Source: Hydrogenophaga sp.
GTDB taxonomy: Bacteria > Pseudomonadota > Gammaproteobacteria > Burkholderiales > Burkholderiaceae_C
Assembly: GCA_021154985.1 (NCBI GenBank)
Contig: JAJNQE010000164.1
Span: 1-5,030, forward strand
Direction: 5' to 3'
DNA: 5,030 nt
The notes under the pieces are model-generated. The model searched no databases, was not told where the DNA came from, and worked only from the letters and a program-made list of their open reading frames with translations. Shown piece by piece: positions 1-5,030 of the stretch (position 1 is the first letter of the stretch; each line of letters begins with the position of its first letter). The translations under genes were made by a program, and so were the position numbers.

Positions 1-80
1 GCCACGTGGTCCACCACCGAAGGCAGCACCGCATCGAGGCCTTGGGGGGCCTCGTCCAGGGTGTGGACCTCGTTGCCCAT
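1..80 (-). CDS. scpA: Segregation and condensation protein A, N-terminal fragment
   Basis: ScpA is the kleisin subunit that bridges the SMC heads and, with ScpB, forms the bacterial SMC-ScpAB condensin, which organises and separates chromosomes in the nucleoid. Only 26 codons are visible before the window edge, beginning MGNEVHTLDEAPQGLD and ending SVVDHV followed by a partial Ala codon. The VVD-x-VA stretch matches the start of burkholderial ScpA proteins as I recall them, which continue ALARLYGEPL, and a variable polar leader before it is usual. The ATG at 80 lies 26 nt after the DUF3460 stop. The frame is open further upstream, but no better start is visible and no clear Shine-Dalgarno sequence precedes this one. 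Adjacency of DUF3460 and scpA is a common burkholderial order and is much of the support. The kleisin core lies outside the window, so the call rests on a short stretch plus context. Confidence 0.7.
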   Translation of the reverse strand, partial: MGNEVHTLDEAPQGLDAVLPSVVDHV

Positions 81-106
81 GGTGTGGTCAGGCGCGAGCC
101 GCTGGA

Positions 107-319
107 TCAGCTGTGGTCGGAGCCGGTCTGGTAGACGTAGGGCTGCTGTGGCACGCGGGCGGTTTCGGCCGCAGCCTGGAAGCTTCGGTCGATGGCCTTG
201 TCCCACAGGAGCGAACGGCCCTGGCGCTGCGACTGCTCCAGCCCGGGCTTGTCGGCCTTGAGCTGCTCGATGAACAACGTGGCGTCGGACTTGTAGTCGG
301 GGCGGCGGAAGAAGGACAT
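107..319 (-). CDS. DUF3460 family small protein
   Basis: This is a 70-residue soluble, charged protein of the DUF3460 family, a short family of unknown function found mainly in betaproteobacteria. Visible hallmarks are the start MSFFRRPDYKSDATLFIEQL, the central KPGLEQSQRQGRSLLWDK (about residues 23-41) and the end VPQQPYVYQ (about 56-64). It has no signal peptide, membrane segment or cysteine. The predicted character is helical. The reading frame stays open upstream to 418, but that extension would overlap the end of the SulP gene and reads as low-complexity Pro/Ser sequence, so the ATG at 319 is preferred because family members begin there. The Shine-Dalgarno match is weak. It lies 26 nt before scpA on the same strand, so the two are probably co-transcribed; a link to chromosome segregation is only a guess from position. 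Confidence 0.85.
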   Translation of the reverse strand: MSFFRRPDYKSDATLFIEQLKADKPGLEQSQRQGRSLLWDKAIDRSFQAAAETARVPQQPYVYQTGSDHS

Positions 320-351
320 GGTGGTCGGGGCCTGGTGCAGGGAAAGGCGCG

Positions 352-357
352 ATTTTA
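352..357 (-). promoter_or_regulatory. -10-like box upstream of the DUF3460-scpA pair
   Basis: On the minus strand the hexamer TAAAAT, within GGTAAAATCGC, matches the sigma-70 -10 consensus TATAAT at 5 of 6 positions and ends 32 nt upstream of the DUF3460 ATG. It lies in the 70-nt gap after the SulP stop, suggesting that the small gene and scpA have their own promoter. No acceptable -35 hexamer is visible at 16-18 nt spacing. The same octamer GTAAAATC occurs 30 nt upstream of metG. The gap shows no strong hairpin followed by a T-run, so I cannot place a terminator for the SulP transcript. Confidence 0.4.
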
Positions 358-389
358 CCGGGCGGCGTTGCGGCCCAGGCGGATCGGGG

Positions 390-2033
390 TCACTCGCAGG
401 TGTTGAGCTTGGCGGCAAACCCGGAGCGTTCGATCAGCGAGCGCGGCTGCGGGTGCAACCCCACCATGCCCAGATGCCCGCCGCGTTTGTGCACCGCCTT
501 GTGCAGCTGCTCCAGCGCGTCCAGGCCGGTGCTGTCCAGCGAGATCATGTGGCTGGCGTCCAGCATCACGTTGACCGGGTCGGGCGATCGTTCCACCTCG
601 GCCACGATGGGGTCGATCTTGGCCACAGCGCCGAAAAAGAGCGAGCCGTAGAGCTTGTAGGTGGCCTGGTGTTCGGTGCGCGCCACGGGTTCGGCGCGGA
701 AGATCTCGCTCTGGCGCCGCACGAACAGCACCACCGCGAGCACCAGGCCGAGTTCAACCGCCACCGTGAGGTCAAAAATGATGGTGACAAAGAAGGTGGA
801 CAGCATCATCAACCGGTAGTGGTTGCTGAAGTGCTTGAGCCGCACGAACTCGCGCCACTCACCCATGTTCCACGCCACGAACAGCAGCACGCCGGCCAGC
901 ACCGACAGGGGAATGTGGAAGGCCAGCGGCGCGGCGAGCAGCACCACAGCGGCCAGGGTGATGGCGTGCACCATGCCCGCCACGGGCGAGGCCGCGCCCG
1001 AGCGGATGTTGGTCACCGTGCGCGCGATGGTGCCGGTGGCCGGCATGCCGCCAAAGAAGGGCACCACAGCATTGGCAATGCCCTGGGCCATGAGTTCCTG
1101 GTTCGGGTCGTGTTTGGGTGCGTCGCCGAGCTGATCGGCCACGCGGGCGCACAGCAGCGACTCGATGGCGCCCAGCAGCGCGATGGTGAGTGTGGGCGTG
1201 ACGAGCAGGCGCACGGTTTCCCACGAAAAGTCGGGCAGCTCGAACACCGGCAGGCCCTGCGGAATGCCGCCGAAGCGCGTGCCCACCGTTTCCACCGGCA
1301 AGCTGAGCACCCAGGCCAGCAGGGAGAGCGTGACCAGTGCGATCACCGGGCCGGGGATGCGCGAGGTGGCCTTGAGGGCGCTCACCGTTTCAATGGCTTC
1401 AAGCTGCCGGCGGAACTGCGAATCCACCGCCCACAGGCGCGGCCACACCACCAGGCCCAGCACGCACAGGGCGCCCAGCCCGAGCGCGAACGGATTGAGG
1501 CTGTGGATGTGGCTGGAAATGGCTGAGATCTGGCCGAAAAAGTTCGCTGGCATCTTCTCGATGTCCAGCCCCAGCAGATCGCGCACCTGAGACAGGGCAA
1601 TGAGCACCGCGATGCCGTTGGTGAAGCCGATCACCACGGTCACGGGCACGTAGCGCACCAGCGTGCCCAGGCGGAACAGCCCCAACAGGAACAACAGCAC
1701 ACCGGCGCTGGCGGTGGAGATCAGCAGGTTGGCCAGGCCGTAGCGCTCGACGATGCCGTAGACGATCACGATGAACGCGCCCGCCGGGCCACCGATCTGC
1801 ATCGACGTGCCACCCAGTGCCGAGATCAGGAAGCCCGCGATGATCGCGGTCCACAGGCCGGCTTCGGGTTGCAGGCCGCTGGCGATGGCGAAGGCCATGG
1901 CCAGGGGGAGCGCCACGATGCCCACCGTGGCACCGGCCCCCACATCGCGCGCCAGTTTGTCGCGGTTGTAGCCCTGGAGGTCTTGTATCAGCCGCGGACG
2001 GAACGGGGCGAGGGGCGGCAGTCCTTGAAACAT
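390..2033 (-). CDS. SulP family anion transporter with STAS domain
   Basis: This is an inner-membrane SLC26/SulP carrier of 547 residues. Family members move sulfate, bicarbonate or dicarboxylates, often coupled to H+ or Na+, and the substrate cannot be told from this sequence. The transmembrane core spans roughly residues 28-440. It includes the first-helix signature ALPLAMAFAIASGLQPEAGL (41-60), a GGPAGAFIVIV segment (81-91), ESLLCARVADQLG (291-303) and the conserved loop-helix from NQELMAQGIAN to the GGMPATGTIAR region (311-337). A cytoplasmic STAS domain follows (about 450-545) with the typical DASHMISLDSTGLDALEQL (492-510). Length and domain order are normal. The ATG at 2033 was chosen; an in-frame TTG at 2054 would add seven residues, and neither start has a good ribosome binding site. 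It is divergent from the lipoprotein gene, with 100 nt between the starts. Confidence 0.93.
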   Translation of the reverse strand: MFQGLPPLAPFRPRLIQDLQGYNRDKLARDVGAGATVGIVALPLAMAFAIASGLQPEAGLWTAIIAGFLISALGGTSMQIGGPAGAFIVIVYGIVERYGLANLLISTASAGVLLFLLGLFRLGTLVRYVPVTVVIGFTNGIAVLIALSQVRDLLGLDIEKMPANFFGQISAISSHIHSLNPFALGLGALCVLGLVVWPRLWAVDSQFRRQLEAIETVSALKATSRIPGPVIALVTLSLLAWVLSLPVETVGTRFGGIPQGLPVFELPDFSWETVRLLVTPTLTIALLGAIESLLCARVADQLGDAPKHDPNQELMAQGIANAVVPFFGGMPATGTIARTVTNIRSGAASPVAGMVHAITLAAVVLLAAPLAFHIPLSVLAGVLLFVAWNMGEWREFVRLKHFSNHYRLMMLSTFFVTIIFDLTVAVELGLVLAVVLFVRRQSEIFRAEPVARTEHQATYKLYGSLFFGAVAKIDPIVAEVERSPDPVNVMLDASHMISLDSTGLDALEQLHKAVHKRGGHLGMVGLHPQPRSLIERSGFAAKLNTCE

Positions 2034-2045
2034 GGGGCATGTTAC

Positions 2046-2067
2046 CGTTGGCAACGCTTCGCGAAGC
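2046..2067. promoter_or_regulatory. Two abutting inverted repeats upstream of the SulP gene
   Basis: Within the 100-nt divergent spacer, CGTTG-G-CAACG (2046-2056) is directly followed, sharing one base, by the perfect 12-bp palindrome GCTTCGCGAAGC (2056-2067). They lie 13-34 nt upstream of the SulP ATG, where a repressor operator or a 5'-leader hairpin could act. No known operator consensus was recognised, and short GC-rich palindromes also arise by chance, so any function is speculative. Confidence 0.25.
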
Positions 2068-2100
2068 TGACAGGCGGTGCTCCAAACCGTGGGGGTTTAC

Positions 2101-2115
2101 ACTGAATTTTTCAGT
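2101..2115. promoter_or_regulatory. A/T-rich inverted repeat before the lipoprotein gene
   Basis: The 15-mer ACTGAA-TTT-TTCAGT is a perfect 6-bp inverted repeat around three Ts, and it is the most A/T-rich spot of an otherwise GC-rich region. It starts 33 nt upstream of the lipoprotein ATG and overlaps a weak -10 candidate, TACACT (2098-2103, 4 of 6 matches), that lacks a well-placed -35. It could be an operator, the melted core of the promoter, or a small 5'-leader hairpin. The same bases read as GAAAAATTC on the other strand and could serve the SulP gene instead. Confidence 0.3.
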
Positions 2116-2120
2116 CCGAA

Positions 2121-2128
2121 GAAGGTGG
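2121..2128 (+). promoter_or_regulatory. Ribosome binding site deciding the lipoprotein start
   Basis: GAAGGTGG contains the Shine-Dalgarno core AAGG, which ends 8 nt before the ATG at 2134. It supports that start over the longer open frame beginning at 2077, whose extra 19 residues would bury the signal peptide behind a charged leader. Confidence 0.6.
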
Positions 2129-2133
2129 TCCGC

Positions 2134-2652
2134 ATGCTGGGTTTGAACGGCGCTGTTCGCCGGGGTTTTGGGGTCGCCCTGCTGCTGGTGGCGTCTCTGC
2201 TGGCGGCGTGCGATGTGAAAAACATCAGCGAACTGGAAGAGGGTGTGTCCACCGAGGCCGATGTGCGCGAACGCTTTGGGGCACCCGAAGCGGTGTGGGA
2301 TGGCGAAGACGGCGCGCAGATCTACGAGTACAACCGCCAGCCCGCCGGCCACGTGAACTACATGATCACCATCGGGTCCGACGGCCGCATGGCCGCGCTG
2401 CGCCAGGTGCTGACCGAGCGCAACTTTGCGCGGGTCGTGCCCGGCATGGCGATGGAGGAGGTGCGCCGCCTGCTGGGCAAGCCGATGAAGATCACCACCT
2501 ACGACCTCAAGCGCGAGACCCACTACGACTGGCGCTATCTGGACGGCGTCAACCAGAGCGACTCGAAGGTGTTCACGGCGGTGTTCGACCCCGACCTGCG
2601 CGTGATCCGGACGATGTCGGTGCCCGATCCGGATCTGGAGCGCAACCGCTAG
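2134..2652 (+). CDS. BamE/SmpA-like lipoprotein with two tandem repeats
   Basis: This is a predicted exported lipoprotein of 172 residues. A lipoprotein signal peptide is clear: RR at 9-10, hydrophobic 12-25, and lipobox L23-A-A-C26, giving lipid attachment at Cys26. The mature part holds two units of the BamE/SmpA/OmlA type. Unit 1 runs GVSTEADVRERFGAPEAVW (37-55), a strand around AQIYEYN (61-67) and VNYMITIGSDGRMAALRQV (74-92). Unit 2 runs GMAMEEVRRLLGKPMKI (104-120), HYDWRYLDG (130-138) and KVFTAVFDPDLRVIRTMSV (145-163). Single-unit BamE proteins (about 110 residues) stabilise the BAM outer-membrane protein assembly complex. Whether this double-unit protein does so is unknown, so I give no symbol. 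Asp follows the lipidated Cys, which in E. coli favours inner-membrane retention. The gene stands alone, divergent from SulP and convergent with metG. Confidence 0.88.
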   Translation: MLGLNGAVRRGFGVALLLVASLLAACDVKNISELEEGVSTEADVRERFGAPEAVWDGEDGAQIYEYNRQPAGHVNYMITIGSDGRMAALRQVLTERNFARVVPGMAMEEVRRLLGKPMKITTYDLKRETHYDWRYLDGVNQSDSKVFTAVFDPDLRVIRTMSVPDPDLERNR

Positions 2653-2654
2653 AC

Positions 2655-2736
2655 GATCCGCCGCCGGGCCGTCCCAAGGCGGATCAGCCCCCGTGGGGGG
2701 CAGCGGACCACGCGCAGCGGGGGAGCGTGGGGGTCC
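2655..2736. repeat. Inverted-repeat-rich intergenic element between convergent genes
   Basis: The whole gap between the lipoprotein and metG stops is filled with nested inverted repeats. These are GATCCGCC (2655-2662) with GGCGGATC (2678-2685); GCCCCC (2687-2692) with GGGGGC (2696-2701); CCACGC (2708-2713) with GCGTGG (2725-2730); and GGACC (2705-2709) with GGTCC (2732-2736). From memory it resembles GC-rich dispersed elements found between convergent genes in Comamonadaceae, but only one copy is visible, so its repetitive nature is inferred. The hairpins could end transcription from both sides, although no T-run follows any of them. Confidence 0.5.
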
Positions 2737-4791
2737 TTACCTGACGCGCATGCCGGGTTTCGCACCCGGCCAGGGGTTCAGGATGTGGATGCCCGGCTCG
2801 GCGGTTTCGTCCGCATGGCTGGCGGCCAGCACCATGCCTTCGCTCACGCCGAACTTCATCTTGCGCGGCGCCAGGTTGGCCACCACCACGGTGAGCTGGC
2901 CCACGAGGTCTTCGGGTTTGTAGGCGCTGGCGATGCCGCTGAACACGTTGCGGGTTTTGCCTTCGCCCACGTCCAGCGTGAGGCGCAGCAGCTTGGTCGA
3001 GCCTTCCACCGCTTCGCAGTTGACGATCTGCGCGATGCGCAGGTCGATCTTGCCGAAGTCGTCGATGGTGATGGTGTCGGCAATGGGTTCGCCGCCGGGC
3101 ACCGTGGCGGGTGCGGCGGGCGCTGGGGGTGGTTCGAACAGCGCTTCGAGCTGCTTCACGTCCACGCGCTGCATCAGGTGCTGGTAGGCGTTGATCGTGT
3201 GGCCGGCGCCCAGGAGGCGGGTTGCGTCGGTGAACTGCAGCGGCTGGACTTGCAGGAAAGCTTCCACGTTCGTGGCGAGCGCGGGCAGCACGGGCTTGAG
3301 GTAGAGCGTGAGCAGGCGGAAGGCCTCGATGCAGGCGGTGCACACGTCGTGCAGACGACCGTCCATGCCCTCTTGTTTGGCGAGCTCCCAGGGTTTGTTC
3401 TGGTCCACGTAGGCGTTCACCCGGTCGGCCAGCAGCATCACTTCGCGCAAGGCCTTGCCGTATTCGCGCTCGGCGTACAGCGCCGTGATCGACGGTGCGG
3501 CCGTTTGCAGGTGGTCAAGCAGGTTGTCGCCATCGGCCGAGACTTCACCCAGCTTGCCCTCGAAGCGTTTGGCGATGAAGCCGGCTGCGCGGGAGGCGAT
3601 GTTGATGTACTTGCCGATCAGGTCGCTGTTGACCCGCGCCAGGAAGTCGTCGGCGTTGAAGTCCACGTCTTCGTTGCGCGCCGACAGCTTGGCGGCCAGG
3701 TAGTAGCGCAGCCATTCCGGGTTCATGCCCAGGCCGAGGTATTTCAGCGGGTCCAGACCCGTACCCCGGCTCTTGCTCATCTTCTCGCCGTTGTTCACCG
3801 TGAGGAAGCCGTGCACGAACACCGCGTTGGGCGTTTTGCGGCCGCTGAAGTGCAGCATGGCGGGCCAGAACAGCGTGTGGAAAGTGATGATGTCCTTGCC
3901 GATGAAGTGGAACTGCTCGGTGGTCGGGTCGGCCATGAAGGCGTCGAAATCCAGCCCCTTCTTGCCGAACCAGTTCTTGAGCGACGCGAGGTAACCCACC
4001 GGCGCGTCCAGCCACACATAAAAGTATTTGCCCGGTGCGTCGGGGATCTCGATGCCGAAGTAGGGCGCGTCGCGGCTGATGTCCCAGTCGCCCATCTTGG
4101 GCTTGCCGTCTTCACCCGGCTCGATCCACTCGCTGATCTTGTTGAGCACCTCGGGCTGCACCGCTCCGCTCTGGGTCCACTGGTCCAGAAAGGCCAGGCA
4201 GCGCGGGTCGGAGAGCTTGAAGAAGAAGTGCTCCGACTGCTTGAGCACCGGCTTGGCGCCCGAGAGTGCTGAGTACGGGTTGATCAGATCGGTGGGACTG
4301 TAGACCTTGCTGCAGACCTCGCAGTTGTCGCCGTATTGGTCTTTCGCGTGGCAGTTGGGGCACTCGCCTTTGATGAAGCGGTCGGGCAGGAACATGCTCT
4401 TCTCGGGGTCGAAGAACTGTTCGATGGTGCGGGTCTCGATCAGGCCGTTGGCCTTGAGGTCGCGGTAGATCTGCTGCGCAAGTTCGTGGTTCTCGGGCGC
4501 GTCGGTGCTGTGCCAGTTGTCGAAGGCGATGTGGAAGCCGTCCAGGTACGGTTTGCGGCCGGCGGCGATGTCCGCCACGAACTGCTGCGGCGTCTTGCCC
4601 GCCTTGTCGGCGGCGATCATGATGGGCGCGCCGTGCGCATCGTCGGCGCAGACAAAGTGCACCTCGTGACCCTGCATGCGCTGGAACCGCACCCAGATGT
4701 CGGCTTGGATGTATTCCATGATGTGGCCAATGTGGAAGTGGCCATTGGCGTAGGGCAGGGCGGTGGTGACGAACAGGCGTCGCTGGCTCAT
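2737..4791 (-). CDS. metG: Methionine--tRNA ligase, long zinc-binding form with C-terminal tRNA-binding domain
   Basis: This is cytoplasmic methionyl-tRNA synthetase, which activates methionine with ATP and charges initiator and elongator tRNA-Met. It is 684 residues, close to the 677 of E. coli MetG. The class I Rossmann catalytic core carries HIGH at residues 20-23 and KMSKS at 337-341. The inserted connective domain has a CxxC-x9-CxxC zinc site (Cys144, 147, 157, 160). A helical anticodon-binding domain follows, with the conserved Pro-Trp in NKPWELAKQ (Trp468). A Pro/Ala-rich linker (about 553-571) leads to an EMAP/Trbp111-type tRNA-binding and dimerisation domain (about 573-684), containing FGKIDLRIAQI and NLAPRKMKFGVSEGM. 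All key motifs are intact. The ATG at 4791 puts HIGH at the expected distance, although the upstream Shine-Dalgarno match is weak. It converges with the lipoprotein gene; on the start side lies the broken mrp fragment. Confidence 0.98.
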   Translation of the reverse strand: MSQRRLFVTTALPYANGHFHIGHIMEYIQADIWVRFQRMQGHEVHFVCADDAHGAPIMIAADKAGKTPQQFVADIAAGRKPYLDGFHIAFDNWHSTDAPENHELAQQIYRDLKANGLIETRTIEQFFDPEKSMFLPDRFIKGECPNCHAKDQYGDNCEVCSKVYSPTDLINPYSALSGAKPVLKQSEHFFFKLSDPRCLAFLDQWTQSGAVQPEVLNKISEWIEPGEDGKPKMGDWDISRDAPYFGIEIPDAPGKYFYVWLDAPVGYLASLKNWFGKKGLDFDAFMADPTTEQFHFIGKDIITFHTLFWPAMLHFSGRKTPNAVFVHGFLTVNNGEKMSKSRGTGLDPLKYLGLGMNPEWLRYYLAAKLSARNEDVDFNADDFLARVNSDLIGKYINIASRAAGFIAKRFEGKLGEVSADGDNLLDHLQTAAPSITALYAEREYGKALREVMLLADRVNAYVDQNKPWELAKQEGMDGRLHDVCTACIEAFRLLTLYLKPVLPALATNVEAFLQVQPLQFTDATRLLGAGHTINAYQHLMQRVDVKQLEALFEPPPAPAAPATVPGGEPIADTITIDDFGKIDLRIAQIVNCEAVEGSTKLLRLTLDVGEGKTRNVFSGIASAYKPEDLVGQLTVVVANLAPRKMKFGVSEGMVLAASHADETAEPGIHILNPWPGAKPGMRVR

Positions 4792-4821
4792 GGGGTGGGG
4801 CTTTCTGTCGGGGAACCGGTG

Positions 4822-4827
4822 ATTTTA
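4822..4827 (-). promoter_or_regulatory. -10-like box of metG
   Basis: TAAAAT on the minus strand, within CCCGTAAAATCACC, matches the -10 consensus at 5 of 6 positions and lies 30 nt upstream of the metG ATG, which would give a short leader of roughly 20-25 nt. The -35 region is unrecognisable. The shared octamer and nearly identical spacing to the box before the DUF3460 gene raise confidence in both. Confidence 0.45.
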
Positions 4828-4857
4828 CGGGCCGATGACCTCATGCTGCCTGTGTGT

Positions 4858-4887
4858 ATGACCCTCGTTGGGGCGGGACGTTAGACT
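4858..4887 (+). promoter_or_regulatory. Possible orphaned promoter pointing away from metG
   Basis: On the plus strand ATGACC (4858-4863, 4 of 6 matches to the -35 consensus) is separated by 18 bp from TAGACT (4882-4887, 4 of 6 matches to the -10). This is where a divergent mrp gene would be expected to have its promoter. It ends just before the junction with the reversed mrp fragment, so it may be the native mrp promoter left without its gene. Both hexamers are weak and the assignment depends on the inferred ancestral order. Confidence 0.25.
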
Positions 4888-4892
4888 CCCCC
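4886..4892. other. Apparent rearrangement or chimera junction inside the mrp P-loop
   Basis: On the minus strand the family-typical P-loop coding sequence is intact through GTG-GG and then changes to GAG-TCT-AAC, where a Lys-Ser-Thr reading is expected. Left of this point the sequence fits metG upstream DNA; right of it is mrp reading the opposite way from the usual arrangement. A C-run (4888-4892) covers the crossover and could supply microhomology. The exact base cannot be fixed without a reference. Confidence 0.6.
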
Positions 4893-5030
4893 ACGCCGCC
4901 CTTGCCCGAGGCCACGGCGATGATGTTCTTCACGTTGGGCATGACCTGCACGCCGCGCTGCACCGCGTGTGCGGTGATCTTCATGGTCATGTTGACCGAG
5001 ACGTTGTCCACGCCGGCCACGGTCTTGGCC

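Larger units (their letters stand above)
4841..5030 (-). pseudogene. mrp: Broken internal fragment of Mrp/ApbC Fe-S carrier ATPase, misoriented to metG
   Basis: Mrp/ApbC is a cytoplasmic P-loop NTPase that carries and delivers Fe-S clusters. The fragment enters from the right edge. It holds the end of the N-terminal MIP18/DUF59-like domain (VDNVSVNMTMKITAHAVQRGVQ) and the linker into the ATPase domain (NVKNIIAVASGKGGVG). Family members then read KST followed by NLALALA. Here the frame reads ESNVPPQRGSYTQAA and stops at TGA (4841-4843). The Walker A lysine is replaced by Glu, and the switch II region and other ATPase motifs are absent, so the product could not work as an ATPase. Recognisable similarity ends near 4889; 4841-4888 is chance reading through the metG upstream region. 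The gene start and promoter lie beyond the window. In E. coli metG and mrp are divergent, whereas this piece points toward metG, so inversion or misassembly is suspected. Confidence 0.85.

Noticed and set aside
378..385. GGCGGATC, the same octamer as one arm of the 2655-2685 inverted repeat, suggesting a second copy of the intergenic element
   Set aside because: The flanking similarity is short and imperfect and the hairpin partners are absent, so it is best treated as chance in GC-rich DNA.
320..418. N-terminal extension of the DUF3460 protein
   Set aside because: It would overlap the SulP coding end, and the added residues are Pro/Ser/Arg filler without family similarity.
318..1526. 402-codon plus-strand open frame opposite the SulP gene
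   Set aside because: It lies entirely antisense to a clear membrane transporter (bar its first codons). Its translation is His/Arg/Gly-rich with no recognisable domain, as expected from GC-biased third positions read backwards.
2034..2054. TTG start adding seven residues to the SulP protein
   Set aside because: It has no Shine-Dalgarno sequence, uses a rarer start codon, and an ATG is available 21 nt later right before the family-typical N-terminus.
2077..2133. Upstream in-frame start for the lipoprotein
   Set aside because: It would place 19 residues ahead of a perfect lipoprotein signal peptide; the internal ATG at 2134 has a good ribosome binding site.
2695..2733. G-quadruplex on the plus strand
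   Set aside because: There are only three long G-runs and the loops are long (18 nt between the first two), so a four-run G-quadruplex motif is not met.
2785..4272. 495-codon plus-strand open frame opposite metG
   Set aside because: It is the same kind of antisense shadow. The metG frame carries all the family motifs, and the plus-strand translation is low-complexity and His/Val/Gln-rich.
4336..4884. 182-codon plus-strand open frame running out of metG to the mrp junction
   Set aside because: It is mostly antisense to the metG catalytic domain, has no recognisable motif or upstream ribosome binding site, and its tail is regulatory DNA.
4886..4888. Walker A Lys-to-Glu change as a functional variant of Mrp
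   Set aside because: The change coincides with complete loss of downstream similarity and a nearby stop, so it belongs to the junction and is not an adaptive substitution.

Overview
The window looks like chromosomal DNA of a high-GC betaproteobacterium, most probably Burkholderiales and plausibly Comamonadaceae. This rests on the strong G/C third-position bias, a DUF3460 gene directly before scpA, a SulP transporter divergent from a two-repeat BamE-like lipoprotein, a long-form MetG, and recurring GTAAAATC promoter-like boxes. The family assignment is from recall of typical gene orders and protein motifs, not from a database search.

Layout, left to right: (1) 1-80, minus strand, the first 26 codons of scpA, cut by the window edge. 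(2) 107-319, minus, a 70-residue DUF3460 protein, with a -10-like box 32 nt upstream; it probably shares a transcript with scpA. (3) 390-2033, minus, a complete 547-residue SulP anion transporter with a C-terminal STAS domain. (4) 2034-2133, a divergent intergenic region with three short inverted repeats. (5) 2134-2652, plus, a 172-residue lipoprotein made of two BamE/SmpA-type repeats. (6) 2653-2736, a GC-rich, inverted-repeat-rich spacer between convergent genes, resembling a dispersed intergenic element. (7) 2737-4791, minus, complete metG. (8) 4792-4888, a regulatory spacer with a -10-like box for metG and a possible promoter pointing the other way. (9) about 4889-5030, minus, a fragment of the Fe-S carrier ATPase gene mrp/apbC, broken in the middle of its P-loop.

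The functions are mostly housekeeping: chromosome condensation (ScpA), anion uptake (SulP), envelope lipoprotein, and translation (MetG). The one real anomaly is at the right end. In other proteobacteria mrp normally starts next to metG and is transcribed away from it. Here an internal piece of mrp points toward metG, and its similarity ends inside the Walker A motif. The aberrant tail is only about 140 nt long, close to a short-read or k-mer length, and lies at the window end. An assembly chimera is therefore at least as likely as a real inversion. I see no CRISPR array, tRNA, rRNA, integrase, insertion sequence or defence gene, and no convincing undescribed system in the rest of the window.
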